A stretch of 64,000 nt of DNA, taken from positions 331,190 to 395,189 of the forward strand of contig NC_071334.1 of assembly GCF_027744825.2 (NCBI RefSeq), read 5' to 3'. Within the stretch, counting starts at the first letter, position 1. Each line of letters begins with the position of its first letter. The notes beneath the pieces were generated by a model that was not told the DNA's origin, searched no databases, and saw only the letters and a program-made list of their open reading frames with translations. The translations under genes were made by a program, and so were the position numbers. Shown here piece by piece: positions 45,011-58,618 of this stretch. This stretch comes from Synchiropus splendidus. Taxonomy: Eukaryota; Chordata; Actinopteri; Syngnathiformes; Callionymidae.

Positions 45011-46301
45011 GTGCCAGGAGGGCATCACATCCAGCTCACTCCAGACGTCACCCCACTCATTCACCCGCCAAGGAAAGTGCCGAGAGCATTGACAGACAGA
45101 GTGGAAGCAGAACTGGAAAACAGGATGGAAGATCTTGGAGTCATCGTCGAGCAGAATGAGCCCACAGCCTGGGTCAACAGCATGGTCCCTGTGGTGAAGC
45201 CTAACACACTAAGAAGGGAGAACACTATCCTCTACGCACAGCTGAAGAGATCATCATCGCAGAGATGGTTTTCTCTGTAGTGGACGCCAGTCATGGCGTC
45301 TGGCAAGTGCAGTTGGAGGAGGAGAGCTCCGAGTTATGCACGTTTAACACCCCGTATGGACGTGACCTCTTCCTGCCACTTCCCTTTGGAACATCGTCAG
45401 CTCCTGAAGTCTTCCAGAAGTACATTGCACAGAGACTGGAGGGTTTGGAAGGAGTGGTGAAGGTAGTGGATGATATCTGGGTGTGGGGAGAAGATGAAAA
45501 ACAGCAGGACATGAGACGGAGAGCGCTGATGGACAGGATCCGAAGCATCAACCTCAAGTTAAACACAGACAAATGCAGATTCAGAAAGATGGAAATCACA
45601 TATGTTGGTCACATTCTGCCTGCAGAGGCAGTGAAACCAGACAAGGAGAAAGTCAGAGCAATACAAGAAATGCCTGAACCAGAAGACAAGGCAGGTCTGC
45701 TGCGGTTTCTGGGCATGCTACAGTATTTGGCAAAGTTTGTCCCAAACCTCTCTGATGTGAGTGCGCCACTCCGGAAACGTCTGGAAGGTGACGTAGCATG
45801 GCATTGGGAGACTGAGCAGCAGAAAAGGTTTAAAAAGCTGAAGACGCTTGTGAGTGAAGCTGTGGTGAAAGAGAGAGAAGAGAAACTGAAGACCTTCAGA
45901 GCACGAACAGCAGCTGATGAAGAGCTGCAGATAACAGCCTGAGAGCAGTTATATGCTACTGAGAGGACATGAAGCTGACCTTGGAGCAGTCAAGTGCAAA
46001 GACAGGGCGAGAGACGTCGTGCTCTGGCCTAATATGTCAGAAGAGATTGAAGGTGTTGTGTTGAAGTGTGCGGTATGTCATGCATTCAGGAGGAAAAACA
46101 CCAGAGAGCCACTCATCTGTCATGACACTCCAGAGAGCATGGGCCAAAGTTGGAACAGACTTGTTCCACTATCAGCTGATGTATGATTTGCTGTGTGTGG
46201 ATTACTATTCAAAATACCCGGAACTGACAGAGACATGTGGCGACAGCTCTAAAATCAATGTTTGCAAGACATGGGATTCCAGACGAGGTCGTGTCAGATG
46301 A
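45011..46301 (+). pseudogene. gypsy pol remnant, unit B
   Basis: Same RT (VVDD box) and integrase-finger segments as 1721-3011, with the same missing RNase H and the same frame changes. All major lesions are therefore older than the duplication. Confidence 0.75.
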
Positions 46302-46888
46302 TGGTCCACCGTTCATGAGTGCTGAGCTAATGAAGGTGAGAAAGTGAGAGGAAGAGTCAGAGAGCATCAGTCGTGAGGAGACACAGCAACAGCTCCAGAT
46401 CGTTGGTTGGTCAACTGCAGGTGGAAACATCTGCAGGAGAAATCGCCGACATCTGCTAAAAACCAAAGAAGTGACTTTTCCACGATGATGCTCTGTGGAC
46501 ACGGAGGGTGGCTATCAAGTCAGCAGCACTCCTGCAGATACTGATGGGCTCTTGCCATCACCTGCACCGTCACCAGTGACAACACCGCTGAAAGAGACGG
46601 TGAGGCTAGACGGGAACGGAGAGGAACCAACTCAAAGGTCAAGATGTGGACGACCTATTAGACCACCAAAACGTTAGGCTCAGTGAGCAGCAGCAGCGTC
46701 ATATTGAGGACATTGAAAATCTCATTTGAAACGTTGAAACTGGTGTATAGTTTTGAAATATACCTGCGAGTGGAAAACTGCTTTCAGAACTGTATTTCAG
46801 AAGGTTTGTTAGATCTGTTTAGGATCAAGTTGGACTTTTTCCCAAGTACAAACGTTATGAGGAATCTTAAGGGCGAAGATGTGATGGA

Positions 46889-47033
46889 TGTATAAGTTCT
46901 ACCACTAGGGGGCGTGTGTCAACTGTGTTGTGTGGGATTGACCTGTGGAGAATTCTAGAACAAGACAGAGAGTCCACTGACAAACAGTGGTGTCTCTGTC
47001 CGTGTCAACAACATGCAACATTGCATGGTGTCA
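46889..47033 (+). repeat. 3' LTR of gypsy remnant, unit B
   Basis: 145-bp copy of 3615-3759, with the same TGTATAAG start and GGTGTCA end. Confidence 0.6.
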
Positions 47034-47447
47034 GAGTTTCATCTGTTTTCTTCTTGTTCAGGACGTTCTTGCCCTCAGGCTCAGAAACCACAGGTCCAGT
47101 CCACATCCTCCAGGGCGCAGGAGCCACTGGCAACTCACGTCACAGTGAAGACAGAGCTGATGCTTTTGTTTGTTCCTCCAGTGAAGCAGCCGCCGCTGCG
47201 TGGGGCGGAGCAAGAGATGTGCAGGACAGCACTCTTCACCTCTGTGGGCCAAAGCTTCCATGTTGGTTTGGCCGGGGCTCCTGGGAAGAAAGTCAACCTC
47301 AGCGCTTGGTTCCCCTCCATGACTGTCACAAGAGTGTGGAGCGAGGAGGAGGAGGAGTCGCAGCGTGGCCAGGTCGCCTCTGTAACCTCAGGTGCGTCTT
47401 TGAGGGACTGCTGTGAAAGAGCCTTTTTGTTGTCCCCAACTCAATAA
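47013..47447 (+). other. Conserved open frame of unknown nature; candidate exon (unit B)
   Basis: Counterpart of 3739-4170. It is open over 144 codons with one extra codon from a 3-bp insertion near 47070. No family is recognised, and it may be a chance frame. Confidence 0.2.
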
Positions 47448-49164
47448 GTGTCCAAACCCGCCTTTGCTTCTCGGTGGGCTCTTGTGTGACGAGAGCTCAG
47501 ACGAAGAGGAGAAGCCACGCGCAGGACGTCTAGAGAGGCTGACACAGAGAGATCCACAAACAGAGTTGATGACACAAACGGCAGCGCCGACACAAACAGA
47601 GAAGCGAGAGAGAGTCCAAGCTCCAGCCAAATCCAGAAACACACTGACAACAGGTCGGGCGCCAGGGAGCGGCACCTGAGAATCAACTGAGGCCGATTCT
47701 CAGGCGCAGAAGCACAAAAACACGGAGGAGAAAGGTTCAGCATCTGGCAGACTCTGTCACGAGAGAGCAACAACACTCACCGGAGCAGGAAGTCACGGAC
47801 CTGTTGGGTGAAGCATGGAAACACGAAGAGCAACCTTGCATTGAGGATTCATTCATTCATTCGGACTCAAGAGGCTCCAGGTTTCTAGTCAGTGTTGGAG
47901 GCCTGCAGCACCAGTCACCTGGAATAAATACACAATGAAGCATCTGAAGAAGGAGGAGTGAAATGTTCTGACTGAAACGCGACTCAAATACAGTGAGTTT
48001 TGGACCAAACTGTTGTGACTTTTAGTCAACAAAAACACGACGAACAGAGATGATGTGTGAATGAACAAATGAGTTTTGACACAAAACTCAGACTAGATTT
48101 GAAGATTTGGCCATCAAACAAACACTCAGGGGAAAACAAATCAAAAGTCAACAGTGTTGTGTGGGACTCACAAGTCGAGGCCCCTCAATTAGTATGATTT
48201 ATTTTTATAACGTTTTGTATTATTTTGTCAAATGAAAAGAGCTTTTGGGTGCATGCACAGATTCAGGAATAGGCGCAGACATTCAGTCAGGCATGTCAGG
48301 GACGGCTGAAGGCTGCTGGGGTGGACTCTGCAGGTCCATCTCACTCAGTTGTGAGGATGAACCTGCAGACCAGTGACGCGTGACTGTGCTGCAGGTGAGT
48401 GTGGGGGTGAACTATATGACAGTGGACCTTAGTGTTGTCGGTGTACGTGGGACGGTGTGTGAGAGGCGTGTGGTTTATCTTTATGGTGTCACGTGTGCAG
48501 TGTGCGTTTGGCTGCAGTCTGTGTAAATGTGTCCAAAGATTGCGACCGTTAGTGTATTTGCTGTTGGAGAAAGTGAAAACATGTTAAATAAGAATGATGA
48601 ACCTGCAGACCAGTGACGCGTGACTGTGTTGCAGGAACTTCAATACAGGAAAACTCTACACGTTTGGACATTGCTTCGTCGTCCTCACGAAATGTGTAAC
48701 ATTTGATCCTATTTTGAAACAAGCAGCCGATGAGCGCAGGAACGGTCCATGGACATGATGCATCCACAGCAGTCCCCACCACAGGAAGTGCTGTTGACCT
48801 GACGTGAGCTTGAGCTTTGGACAGGTGCGGCGCAGGTGAACTCTGAACTGAAGCCTGTTGGCGCTCTGCTCACCACTCCTGGATTCTCTCCTCTGTGTCA
48901 AGTGGACTTTGGACCAAAGGTGTGAGTGACACTGAGACGTCTTGAGGCTCCAGGTGGGTTTGGGTTCATCCTGGTGGTCTGGATCATTTCAGCAGCTGAG
49001 GAGTCTGGAGTCACACACAGACACACCACATGGCTGGAACTGGACTCTGGAAAACACACACTCACCTCTCGCCCCGCCTCCCTCACGGAGGCGTGTTCCT
49101 CTGTCACAGTGTGTTTCAGGATCAGAAGGAGCTGAGCTGCACCTGAGGAGATTCACCTGCAAAC
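47448..49164. other. Non-coding stretch of unit B
   Basis: Copy of 4171-5887 with scattered substitutions. The 40-bp direct repeat is kept (about 48356-48395 and 48596-48635), but one copy has a T-to-C change. No gene is recognised. Confidence 0.5.
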
Positions 49165-49207
49165 ATGGACGACACACGTCTGCAGACCAGAGGAGAGCTG
49201 CTCACAG
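49165..49207 (+). other. Candidate short 5' exon upstream of NLR gene B
   Basis: Copy of 5888-5930: ATG in AAACATGG context and a GTCAGT donor. Low support. Confidence 0.2.
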
Positions 49208-49238
49208 GTCAGTGACCTTCTGACTGGCCACACTGGAG

Positions 49239-50570
49239 GGTGAAGGGATGAATCAGGAGTGAGGTGCTGAGGTGAAGGGATGAATCAGGAGTGTGATCTG
49301 AGGTGAAGGGATGAATCAGGAGTGAGGTGCTGAGGTGAAGGGATGAATCAGGAGTGTGATCTGAGGTGAAGGGATGAATCAGGAGTGTGATCTGAGGTGA
49401 AGGGATGAATCAGGAGTGAGGTCCTGAGGTGAAGGGATGAATCAGGAGTGTGATCTGAGGTGAAGGGATGAATCAGGAGTGAGGTCCTGAGGTGAAGGGA
49501 TGAATCAGGAGTGAGGTCCTGAGGTGAAGGGATGAATCAGGAGTGTGATCTGAGGTGAAGGGATGAATCAGGAGTGTGATCCTGAGGTGAAGGGATGAAT
49601 CAGGAGTGACGTCCTGAGGTGAAGGGATGAATCAGGAGTGTGATCTGAGGTGAAGGGATGAATCAGGAGTGAGGTCTGAGGTGAAGGGATGAATCAGGAG
49701 TGTGATCTGAGGTGAATGGATTAATCAGGAGTGAGGTCCTGAGGTGAAGGGATGAATCAGGAGTACGGTCCTGAGGTGAAGGGATGAATCAGGAGTGTGA
49801 TCTGAGGTGAAGGGATGAATCAGGAGTGTGATCTGAGGTGAAGGGATGAATCAGGAGTGAGGTCCTGAGGTGAAGGGATGAATCAGGAGTGAGGTGCTGA
49901 GGTGAAAGGATGAATCAGGAGTGAGGTCCTGAGGTGAATGGATGAATCAGGAGTGTGATCTGAGGTGAAGGGATGAATCAGGAGTGTGATCTGAGGTGAA
50001 GGGATGAATCAGGAGTGAGGTGATGAGGTGAAGGGATGAATCAGGAGTGTGATCTGAGGTGAAGGGATGAATCAGGAGTGAGGTCCTGAGGTGAAGGGAT
50101 GAATCAGGAGTGAGGTCCTGAGGTGAAGGGATGAATCAGGAGTGTGATCTGAGGTGAAGGGATGAATCAGGAGTGTGATCTGAGGTGAAGGGATGAATCA
50201 GGAGTGAGGTCCTGAGGTGAAGGGATGAATCAGGAGTGTGATCTGAGGTGAAGGGATGAATCAGGAGTGTGATCTGAGGTGAAGGGATGAATCAGGAGTG
50301 TGATCTGAGGTGAAGGGATGAATCAGGAGTGTGATCTGAGGTGAAGGGATGAATCAGGAGTGAGGTCCTGAGGTGAAGGGATGAATCAGGAGTGTGATCT
50401 GAGGTGAAGGGATGAATCAGGAGTGAGGTGGTGAGGTGAAGGGATGAATCAGGAGTGTGATCTGAGGTGAAGGGATGAATCAGGAGTGTGATCTGAGGTG
50501 AAGGGATGAATCAGGAGTGTGATCTGAGGTGAAGGGATGAATCAGGAGTGTGATCTGAGGTGAAGGGATG
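49239..50570. repeat. 31-32 bp minisatellite, about 43 units (unit B)
   Basis: Same repeat family as 5963-8170 but about 875 bp shorter, with a different order of TGATCTG-type and AGGTCCTG-type units in parts. This shows unit gain or loss after duplication. Confidence 0.95.
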
Positions 50571-52168
50571 AGTGAGAAGAGACTAACTCTCCAGTGCTGG
50601 TGGAAACTCAGCTGATAATGTGTCGACTGGTTGAATGGCGTGAAAGAAGAAAAGAGCAGGAAGTGAAGTCAAGTGAACAGTCAAGTCAGTGCAGAGGTGC
50701 AGCTGCTCTCATCTCAACACAGTCAGAGTTTACGACTCTGCTGCCTGTGATACAGAGTGATAAACCTGGACTGTGGACAGGTGTGGCAGCAGCAGCAGGT
50801 GACCTCTGACCCTCAGCGTCCCAGTGAGTCATGGCGACGCCCCTGAAAAACAGCTCGCCTCAGCACTGACAGGGAGACGGAAGAGATGTCCAGCTTGAAC
50901 GTGCTCTTCTTCCCTCTCACTTTTCTGCCCAGAATGTGATGCAGTGACAGTCAGTGGTTGATCAAAATACACAGTGAGTGAACACAGCAAACTTCACTTG
51001 TGACGTACAAATGTACAAACAGGGGGTCAGTTCTTCTGTACGGAGCCTCGGGCCTCACAGGGAAATCCAAAATACATTCAGTCGTGGCCACCAAAGGGAA
51101 CAAAACACTCATTTGAGGGAACAGAACAGTCAACTGAGGCGCTGATGATGGCGCGAGAGAAGGTGCGCCTGTTGGTGCCCACAAATGAGTACTTCCTTCC
51201 CTCCAATGAGTATCTGCTCAGCAGGTTTTACTTGCTCTTATTGCCGTATTTTTGCCTTGTCAGGTCTGGGCTGCGTAAATCTGAGTTGATCTGAACGGTA
51301 TTTCATCTTCTATGGTCCCAGTTGCACTGAACACCTCCATAAAACACTCTACTGACAGTGTGGTGAGAGTGAAAGATGATTCTGTTCATCGGACCCACTG
51401 AATGGCACTGACCAATGAGACGCCTCTGTTCAAGTCACGTGACGTGAAGCGATGTTGTTGTGTTGTAAGTGTGGAGTCACGCGCTCGGCCGGAGTACTGA
51501 GGTAGACAACAGACAGCAGGTGTTCAGACTCCGTCTCTTCTCAGCTGGAGAGCCTCACAACTACACAACTCACTGCACACGTGTCCAGGCTACAGTCAGG
51601 TGTCTGAAAACATCCGGTCAGACAGACGTGGCAGGTGGATTCACACCTTCATCCTTCTGCTCACAAACACAGGTGATCGTCACGCTGCACAGCTGCAGGT
51701 GGAGGGACACGTCACTGGATCAGACGACACATTTACCAGTTAGGAGCTTTGCTCCAGTCAGGGCTCCACAGTCAGACGTCATGTGGAGAAGAGCAGCAGC
51801 TGCTCTGCTCTCAGTCTCAGTCTCAGTGAGTCAATGATGAAGGTGTTTGAAGTGCAGCACAGCTGAGCTGACTTCTGTCCTAGTGTCTCTGCTGTGAGGA
51901 CTCCAGGCCGACACACACCTCAGGAGGTCCAGTGTGTGCTCTTCTGTTTCTCACTGACGTAGTACAGGAACAGGCAAACTCAGCTGCCAGATCCTGTTCT
52001 GCAGAAGTGGAACCTTCATGTTGTGTTCAACCCTCAGAAGTGAGGAGGCTTCTGGGGAGAGAGAGAGAGACGGCTGGGCTTCTTTGCTCTGGTGCTGCCC
52101 CCGCGACCCCAGCTCAGAGAAGCTGTGGAGAACAGAGGGATGGAGTCACTTCCAGCAGGGAAGAGAAG
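50571..52168. other. Upstream region of NLR gene B, no gene recognised
   Basis: Copy of 8171-9767 with scattered single-base changes. It presumably holds the NLR promoter and 5' UTR. No core promoter motif stands out. Confidence 0.4.
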
Positions 52169-55100
52169 ATGGAAGAGAATCTCATGTTGTGTTTGTGTGA
52201 AGGTGACGCCTCTGCTGAGACTCGGGGCAGAGAGGAGGGAGACCCCCCCTCTAAAGGACCTGGGAGCAGAGCTAAGAGGTGAGATGAGGACTGTCCTCCA
52301 GGTCAGAGCTCCTGTCTCTCCTCCATCTTCATTCTCACTGCAACTGCTGTGTTGAAGATCTGAGCTGCAGCCACAAGCACCTGGACCTGGACCTGGACCT
52401 GGACCCAGCTGTGTGTCTCTGAAGAGTGATGGCTCCATGGGGATATGGATTGACTTCAGAGGAGGAGCGGAGTCTTCAGGTCCGAGGTGAGAAGGTCCAA
52501 GTGTGAGACTCTCAGCTCCACACGGACACAGGGACTCATGAAAACAGAGGTGTGTCTCCTCTTGACCAGGAAAGTGACCACGTCCTCACCTGCACACGTG
52601 TCACATCACTTCTGTCCACGATACACTGTAGTGACTCACCACACCAGCAGGGGGCGACACAGACAGACACAATTCTGACCCTCAAACGTTCATGCGTTCA
52701 CAGTTGTAGTCCAGAGAGGGACGGCTGCAGCAGTGTGAGGACATCTAGTGGTCAGCTGGTGAATAACAGGACGTGAGAGTTGATCAGAGTTGTGTTTCCA
52801 TCAGGATCCATCAGGAACCAGAAGAGTCTGGACTCTGCTGTGACTCTCTGAAGAGTCATGTCTCCAAGGATCTCATGATTGACTTCAAAGCTGAAGAGTC
52901 TCCTGAGGAGAGGTGAGATGATGTTCCTCCAGGCTCATGTTTGTCTTAAGATGGTCCGGTCTGGAGGTCTGGGTGGAACCTTCTAGTCTGATTGTCTCCA
53001 CACTGATGTTGAGAACCTTCAACATGACGAGAGCTTATTGACTGTCTGACTTCATCTCTTCTCCTCAGAGAGGACCATCAGAGCTCAGAGCTTCTCAGTG
53101 GTCAGCAACATCCAGACTCTGCACGGCAGGTATGAACATGGATGAGTCAAGGTTCTCATCTGAGAGGTTCCTTCTGCGGAGTCTCACTTCAGCTGGATCC
53201 AACTTCAAACCTTCTGGAGATGCTCCTGCATCATCTGACTTTCTTCTCTTCTGATTCTGTTCCAGCGGCTGGAGGAGAAGTTCCTCAGCTATGTGAGCAG
53301 AGTCTGGAGGCTTCTGGGTCCAGATGAGCCAGACCCTCCAGAGACTGAGGAAGAGGAGCAGTGGAGGGGCATCAGGGAAGAATTCCTGAAGATCACAGTT
53401 CACCTGCTGAGGAACATGGAGGAGGAGGATCTGGCCCAGCGTCTGTGGAGCAGTAAGAACATTCAAACACCTCCAACATGATGAAGATGAAGGACAGGTG
53501 TGCATCAGATCTATGAGTCCGTCTGAAGGAGAAGAACCAACATCTGAAGCTGAAGATCTTCCTCCAGCTTCACCTTCTAGAATGACTTGTTCTTCGTTTC
53601 TTCATCGACAAACACACATCACACAACATGACACAGCGAGATACATGGAGCGACACATGACTGAAACCAATTCCAGCCAATGAAGCCGAGTCGAAGACAA
53701 ACAGAATTCATGTCATCACAGACTAGAACTTGGGTGGTTGATCCAGGTGATTCCACTGGTCCCTCCTCCTCAGATGTCGCCAGCAGCTCGTCCACGCTGC
53801 ACTCATCGCAGGCAGTAGCTCAGCTCTCCTCTTCCTCACTCCCCAGAAACTCCTCATTGATGTGCACTGAGCTGTTCTTCAGATGAGTCATGCCAAATGG
53901 TCCTGAAATCCTTGACGGAGCCAAGAAATGCTGATTCTGCCTGTGTCAGAGAGTCACTGGCATCTTGACTCCTCTGATCATGTGACTTCTCTCTTCACTC
54001 AGGAAGTGGTGCTGGAGCGTGTGCAGGGCGACTGAAGAGGAGCCTGCAGAAGAAGTTCCACAGTGTGTCTGAGGGGGTCGCTAGAGCAGGAAACTCTGCC
54101 CCTCTGAATCAGATCTACACAGAGCTCTACATCACTGAGGGGGGCACAGAGCAGGTCAACCAGGAGCACGAGGTCCGACAGATCGAAGCAGCAACCAGGC
54201 AGCAGACCAGACCAGGAACTACCATCAGAGCAGAAGACCTCTTTAAAGCCTCAGCTGACACAGAGCCACCAATCAGGAGCCTGCTGACGAAGGGCGTGGC
54301 TGGCATTGGGAAGACCCTCCTGACACAGAAGCTGACTCTGGACTGGGCTGAAGACAAAGCCCACCACAACTTCCAGCTGGTGTTTCCTTTCACCTTCAGA
54401 GAGCTGAACCTGCTGAAAGAGAAGCAGTTGAGTTTGGTGGAACTTGTTCATCGCTTCTTTCCTGAAACCAAAGACTCAGGACTCAGCAGCTTTGAAGGAG
54501 TCCAGGTTCTGTTCATCTTGGACGGTCTGGACGAGTGTCGACTCCCTCTGGACTTCAACAGTGGGGTCCTGACAGCAGCTACAGAGTCCACCTCAGTAGA
54601 CGTCCTGCTGACCAGCCTCATCAGGGGGAAGCTGCTTCCCTCAGCTCAGCTCTGGATCACCACACGACCTGCAGCAGCCAATCAGATCCCTCCTGAGTGT
54701 GTGGACATGGTGACCGAGGTCAGAGGGTTCACTGACCTCCAGAAGGAGGAGTACTTCAGGAAGAGGTTCAGAGATGAGGAGCAGACCACCGTCATCTCTC
54801 ACATCCGGAGCTCACGAAGCCTCTACATCATGTGTCACATCCCCATCTTCTGCTGGATCACTGCCACAGTTCTGGAGGACATGTTGAAGAGCAGAGAGAC
54901 CGGAGAGCTGCCCAAGACCCTGACTGAGATGTACATCCACTTCCTGGTGGTTCAGGCCAAAGTCAAGCAGCTCAAGTACCATGGAGGAGCTGGGACCGAC
55001 CCAGTTTGGGATCCTGAGAGCAGGAAGATGATGGAGTCTCTGGGAAAACTGGCTTTTGAGCAGCTGCAGAGAGGAAACTTGATCTTCTATGAATCAGACC

Positions 55101-58100
55101 TCACAGAGTGTGGCATCGACATCACAGCTGCTGCACTTTACTCAGGAGTCTTCACACAGATCTTCAGAGAGGAGAGAGGACTGTACCAGGACAAGGTCTT
55201 CTGCTTCATCCACCTGAGTCTCCAGGAGTTTCTGGCTGCTCTTCATGTCCACCTGAAGTTCTTCAACTCGGGAGTCAACCTGCTCGGCTCACAGCAAACA
55301 TCCAAACAGTTCTACCAGACAGCAATAAATGAAGCTGTAGAAAGTCCAAATGGACATCTGGACCTGTTCCTGCGCTTCCTTCTGGGTCTTTCTCTGCAGA
55401 CCAGCCAGAGGCTCCTTCCAGGTTTGTTGACACAGACAGGAAGTAGCTCCTGGAGCCATCAGGACACAGCAGAGCTCATCAAGAAGAAGATAAGTGAGAA
55501 AGTGTCTCCAGAGAGAATCATCAATCTGTTCCACTGTCTGAGTGAAGTGAAGGACACTTCTCTAGTGGAGCAGGTCCAACAGCAGCTGAGATCAGGAGCT
55601 CTCTCCTCTCGTAAACTGTCTCCTGCTCAGTGGTCCACCCTGGCCTTCATCTTACTGTCCTCAGAGGAAGATCTGGACCTGTTTGACCTGAGGAAATACT
55701 CTGCTTCAGAGGAGGCTCTTGAGAGGCTGCTGCCTGTGGTCCAAGCTTCAAAGAAAGTTCTGTAAGTGGATCAAACACTGAAACCTGAAACACCTCTGAT
55801 GATGTGAACTAGGGCTGTTGCGTTATACTGCTGTTGACGATCATCGCGATATTGAAAAATGAATTTTCAATGTGGTGTAAACGGCTCCATCTCCGACTGA
55901 AGCCCACATCCAGAACAGGAAAGTGAAGCTCTGACTCCTGGTAACGGTGGGAACTGGTGCCGCCACAGTGGGTGCCAGTGATGGGTTTGCGCGTGTGGAC
56001 TAGACAGAGATCCTGATGGATGACAACAAGCACGGCGCCTGCCGTGGTGAGCCTCCATCCTCTCCTCCAAGTTTGATGTCCTCATCCACGCTCAGCTTCT
56101 GAACACCACTCCTGCTCATCAGCACAGAGCGGGGAGTGAAGCTGCTTTTCAATGACAGAGAGGCAGATGTTCAAACACCATCCAGCGCCTCAGTTCTTCA
56201 TCCTCCCACAACTCGTGTCAGACAGTCAGGGAAGCCTTTGATGGACAGGAGTCACAGAGCAGCGCTGCTCTGTGACTCCAGAGCGTTTCACCCCAAAGCT
56301 TGGCAGCAGCTCCAGGTTCCCACAGGTTGGTTGGTTGAGTTGAAACAGAGAGGCCCAGAGGCTCCGTCTGGCTCCAAAGCTGCCTCCGAGTCCTGCAGCA
56401 GCTCCCAGAGAGTCACGCGGCGCAGGGAAGAGGCTCCTCACGAGGAGACACTCTTCCACTCCAAAACAATGCTGAGCTCATGGAGCTTGGAAAGGGGGGG
56501 GGGAATCCAAGCTTTCTATTCAGAAGGCTGGAGATTTTGGAGCAGAGAGAGTGAGTTGTGTGAGCAGGGAAAGGAAGTGTTCTTTACAGTCTGCTCCATG
56601 TGGTGATCATATCGTTAGCGTGACGTGTTTTGCCCGCGATAATCCTCCAGCACAAATCTGATCTGGTTACAGCCCTCATGTGAACTGGACATGAACGTTT
56701 GATTTCCTTCTTCATTTTATTCAGACTGAGCAGGTGTGGACTGTCAGAGAGAAGTGGTTCCCTTCTGTCCTCAGTCCTCAGCTCTCCGTCCTCTAGTCTG
56801 ACACAACTGGACCTGAGTGACAACAGGGACCTGAAGGATGCAGGAGTGGAGCTGCTGTCTGCTGGACTGAAGAGTCCACACTGTCACCTGGAGACTCTCA
56901 GGTCAGAACACATCATCTGTCCAGCTTCAGAGCTGAAATGTGAAAGTCAGAGGTGGAGACTGCAGCTTCAGAGAGTCACAGTTTTCTCATCACTTTGCTC
57001 CAACACTCCAGTGAGCTGTGTTGTGCTGAGTCAGCAGAGTTGGCATCAAACAGAACATGGTGTGAGGTTGAGAGGACCAGAGGAAGATTCTCTGATCAAA
57101 GTCCAACTCACTCATGAAACAGTTGCTCTGCTGACCACCCACCTGTCTAGTAGTTAGTTTCAAGTGTGACCATCAAGAAGAGGAAGATTCATCAGTAGAA
57201 GCTCCTACATTTCTACCACAATGATCTTCTGAATGGAAAGAGTTCAGTGGCTCCTCACATCAAGTCTTTCAAGTCTTGTCACAATAGAGGATTGAAAAAG
57301 TCTCACTTGTTGATGACACTCGTCTCTTTCACAGCCTGAGCTGCTGTGGACTGTCAGAGAGAAGTGGTTCCCTTCTGTCCTCAGTCCTCAGCTCTCCGTC
57401 CTCTAGTCTGACACAACTGCACCTGAGTGGGAACAAGCTGAAGGATGCAGGAGTGGAGCTGCTGTCTGCTGGACTGAAGAGTCCACACTGTCACCTGGAG
57501 ACTCTCAGGTCAGAACACATCATCTCCTCTCTTCAGTTCTGCTCCACCACTGGACGGTTCGTCTGCACTCATGGTTTTCTAAAACACTGCTTCTCCTTCA
57601 TTACAGTCTGAGAGGGTGTAGGATCTCAGAGAGAGGCTGTGCTTCTCTGGCTTCAGCTCTGACCTCTAACCCCTCCCACCTGAGAGAGCTGGACCTGAGC
57701 TACAACCATCCAGGAGGACCAGGACTGGAGCTGCTGTCTGCTGGACTGAGGAGTCCAGACTGGAGGCTGGAGACTCTCAGGTATGGACAGAGCTGCAGAA
57801 CTGACTGACTGAGCTCCAAAGAGCTTCAGACTGAACATGTGATCCAGGAGCAGACAGAGAGGATGTGGGTGTGTGAGGCTGCTCAGACTCTTCATCTGAA
57901 CTGAGCACATGAATCCAAACACATGACATGTTCTCCTGCTGGACACCAGTGGAAGCACCAAGGAGACAGTAGAGACTGAGCAGCTGTTTAGAGATCCATC
58001 TTTGTTGTCATCAACAGTCATGAAAGAGCCGTCCACTGAGCAGCAGGAGATAATAGTCCTGAAACATCTGAAGTCACATGGATCTGCTCTCATCCTTCTC

Positions 58101-58154
58101 TCTCTTTCTTCCTCCAGGCTGGACGACTGTGGACCATGGTGGTTAAAGATCTGA
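52169..58154 (+). CDS. FISNA-NACHT-LRR receptor, NLRC3/NLRP12-like (copy B)
   Basis: Paralog of the gene at 9768-18953. Exons: 52169-52278, 52358-52486, 52805-52912, 53069-53129, 53266-53452, 54003-55761, 56725-56901, 57335-57508, 57607-57780, 58118-58154. Phases agree, giving about 971 aa. Walker A GVAGIGKT and Walker [10 protein letters not shown] are intact. It has only three LRR exons, against seven in A. Differences from A include one fewer CCTGGA repeat in exon 2, nine extra bases in exon 3, one extra Gln codon after LLKEK, an FRDEEQ segment where A has FRRKKQ, and loss of ten codons after SQQTSK. It ends at TGA 58152-58154 with a C-terminus different from A and no B30.2 domain. Probably functional as a short NLR; expression is unknown. 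Confidence 0.85.
55762..56724. other. Intron after the NACHT exon (copy B)
   Basis: Copy of 13383-14483 but shorter, lacking about 140 bp near 56582-56595 that A keeps. The same CGCGATAT-bearing ends suggest a decayed DNA transposon. A run of nine or so G (near 56497) is an A/B difference. Confidence 0.3.
56725..57780 (+). repeat. LRR exons of copy B (three)
   Basis: Exons of 177, 174 and 174 bp with the same symmetric phase as in A. The first two belong to the expandable type and the last to the divergent type matching 18412-18585. Copy B may preserve the pre-expansion state or have lost exons. Confidence 0.85.
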
Positions 58155-58245
58155 CCTGAAGAAGTGTGAGTGAGTGATTGATCCCTGAGAACTGCTGGAC
58201 TCACAAGTCTCTGGCAGAGCAGCAGACCTTCTTCTCTTTCATTTC

Positions 58246-58618
58246 ACCCCCATTTTGGCTTCTCTCCACTGGCTGCTCTGACTTTTACAATTGATTTTAA
58301 AGTTCTTCTGTTTGTTTTAAAAGCTTGAAATGGTCTTGTCCCTCAGCACCTAGTGGAGCTTTTAACCCCTGAGATCCTTGAGGTCAGCTGAGCAGCTGCT
58401 CCTGGAGGTACCTAAAACTGAGCCTAAGATGAGAGGAGACCAGGCTCTCTCAGTCTGTGGAATGTCCTCCCTCCCCATGTGAGACAGGCACCATCGCTGT
58501 CCACTGTTAAAACACTTCTTACAAGGCACTTTTACTGCACGCTCTATCCTGATTTTACAGTTGCACAGCACTTCTTGTGTTGTTTTTGAAGTGCTGTATT
58601 AATAAATATGGTATTGGT
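58246..58618 (+). mobile_element. 3' tail of a LINE, in the NLR 3' UTR region (unit B)
   Basis: Copy of 19051-19425, with the same C-terminal reverse-transcriptase-like translation and AATAAA. Confidence 0.55.
58601..58606 (+). terminator. Poly(A) signal AATAAA for NLR copy B
   Basis: 447 bp after the NLR stop, in the same LINE-derived position as in unit A. Confidence 0.45.

Larger units (their letters stand above)
44893..47033 (+). mobile_element. 3' part of the gypsy remnant (unit B start)
   Basis: Near-identical to 1603-3759. The 5' LTR and the zinc-knuckle/protease half are missing because the duplication starts here, within pol. RT (45265-45942), integrase finger (45953-46301) and 3' LTR (46889-47033) are kept. 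A new TGA at 45003-45005 interrupts the first frame, where unit A has TTA. About 50 bp near 46715-46760 differs from A (a short deletion and substitution). Confidence 0.8.
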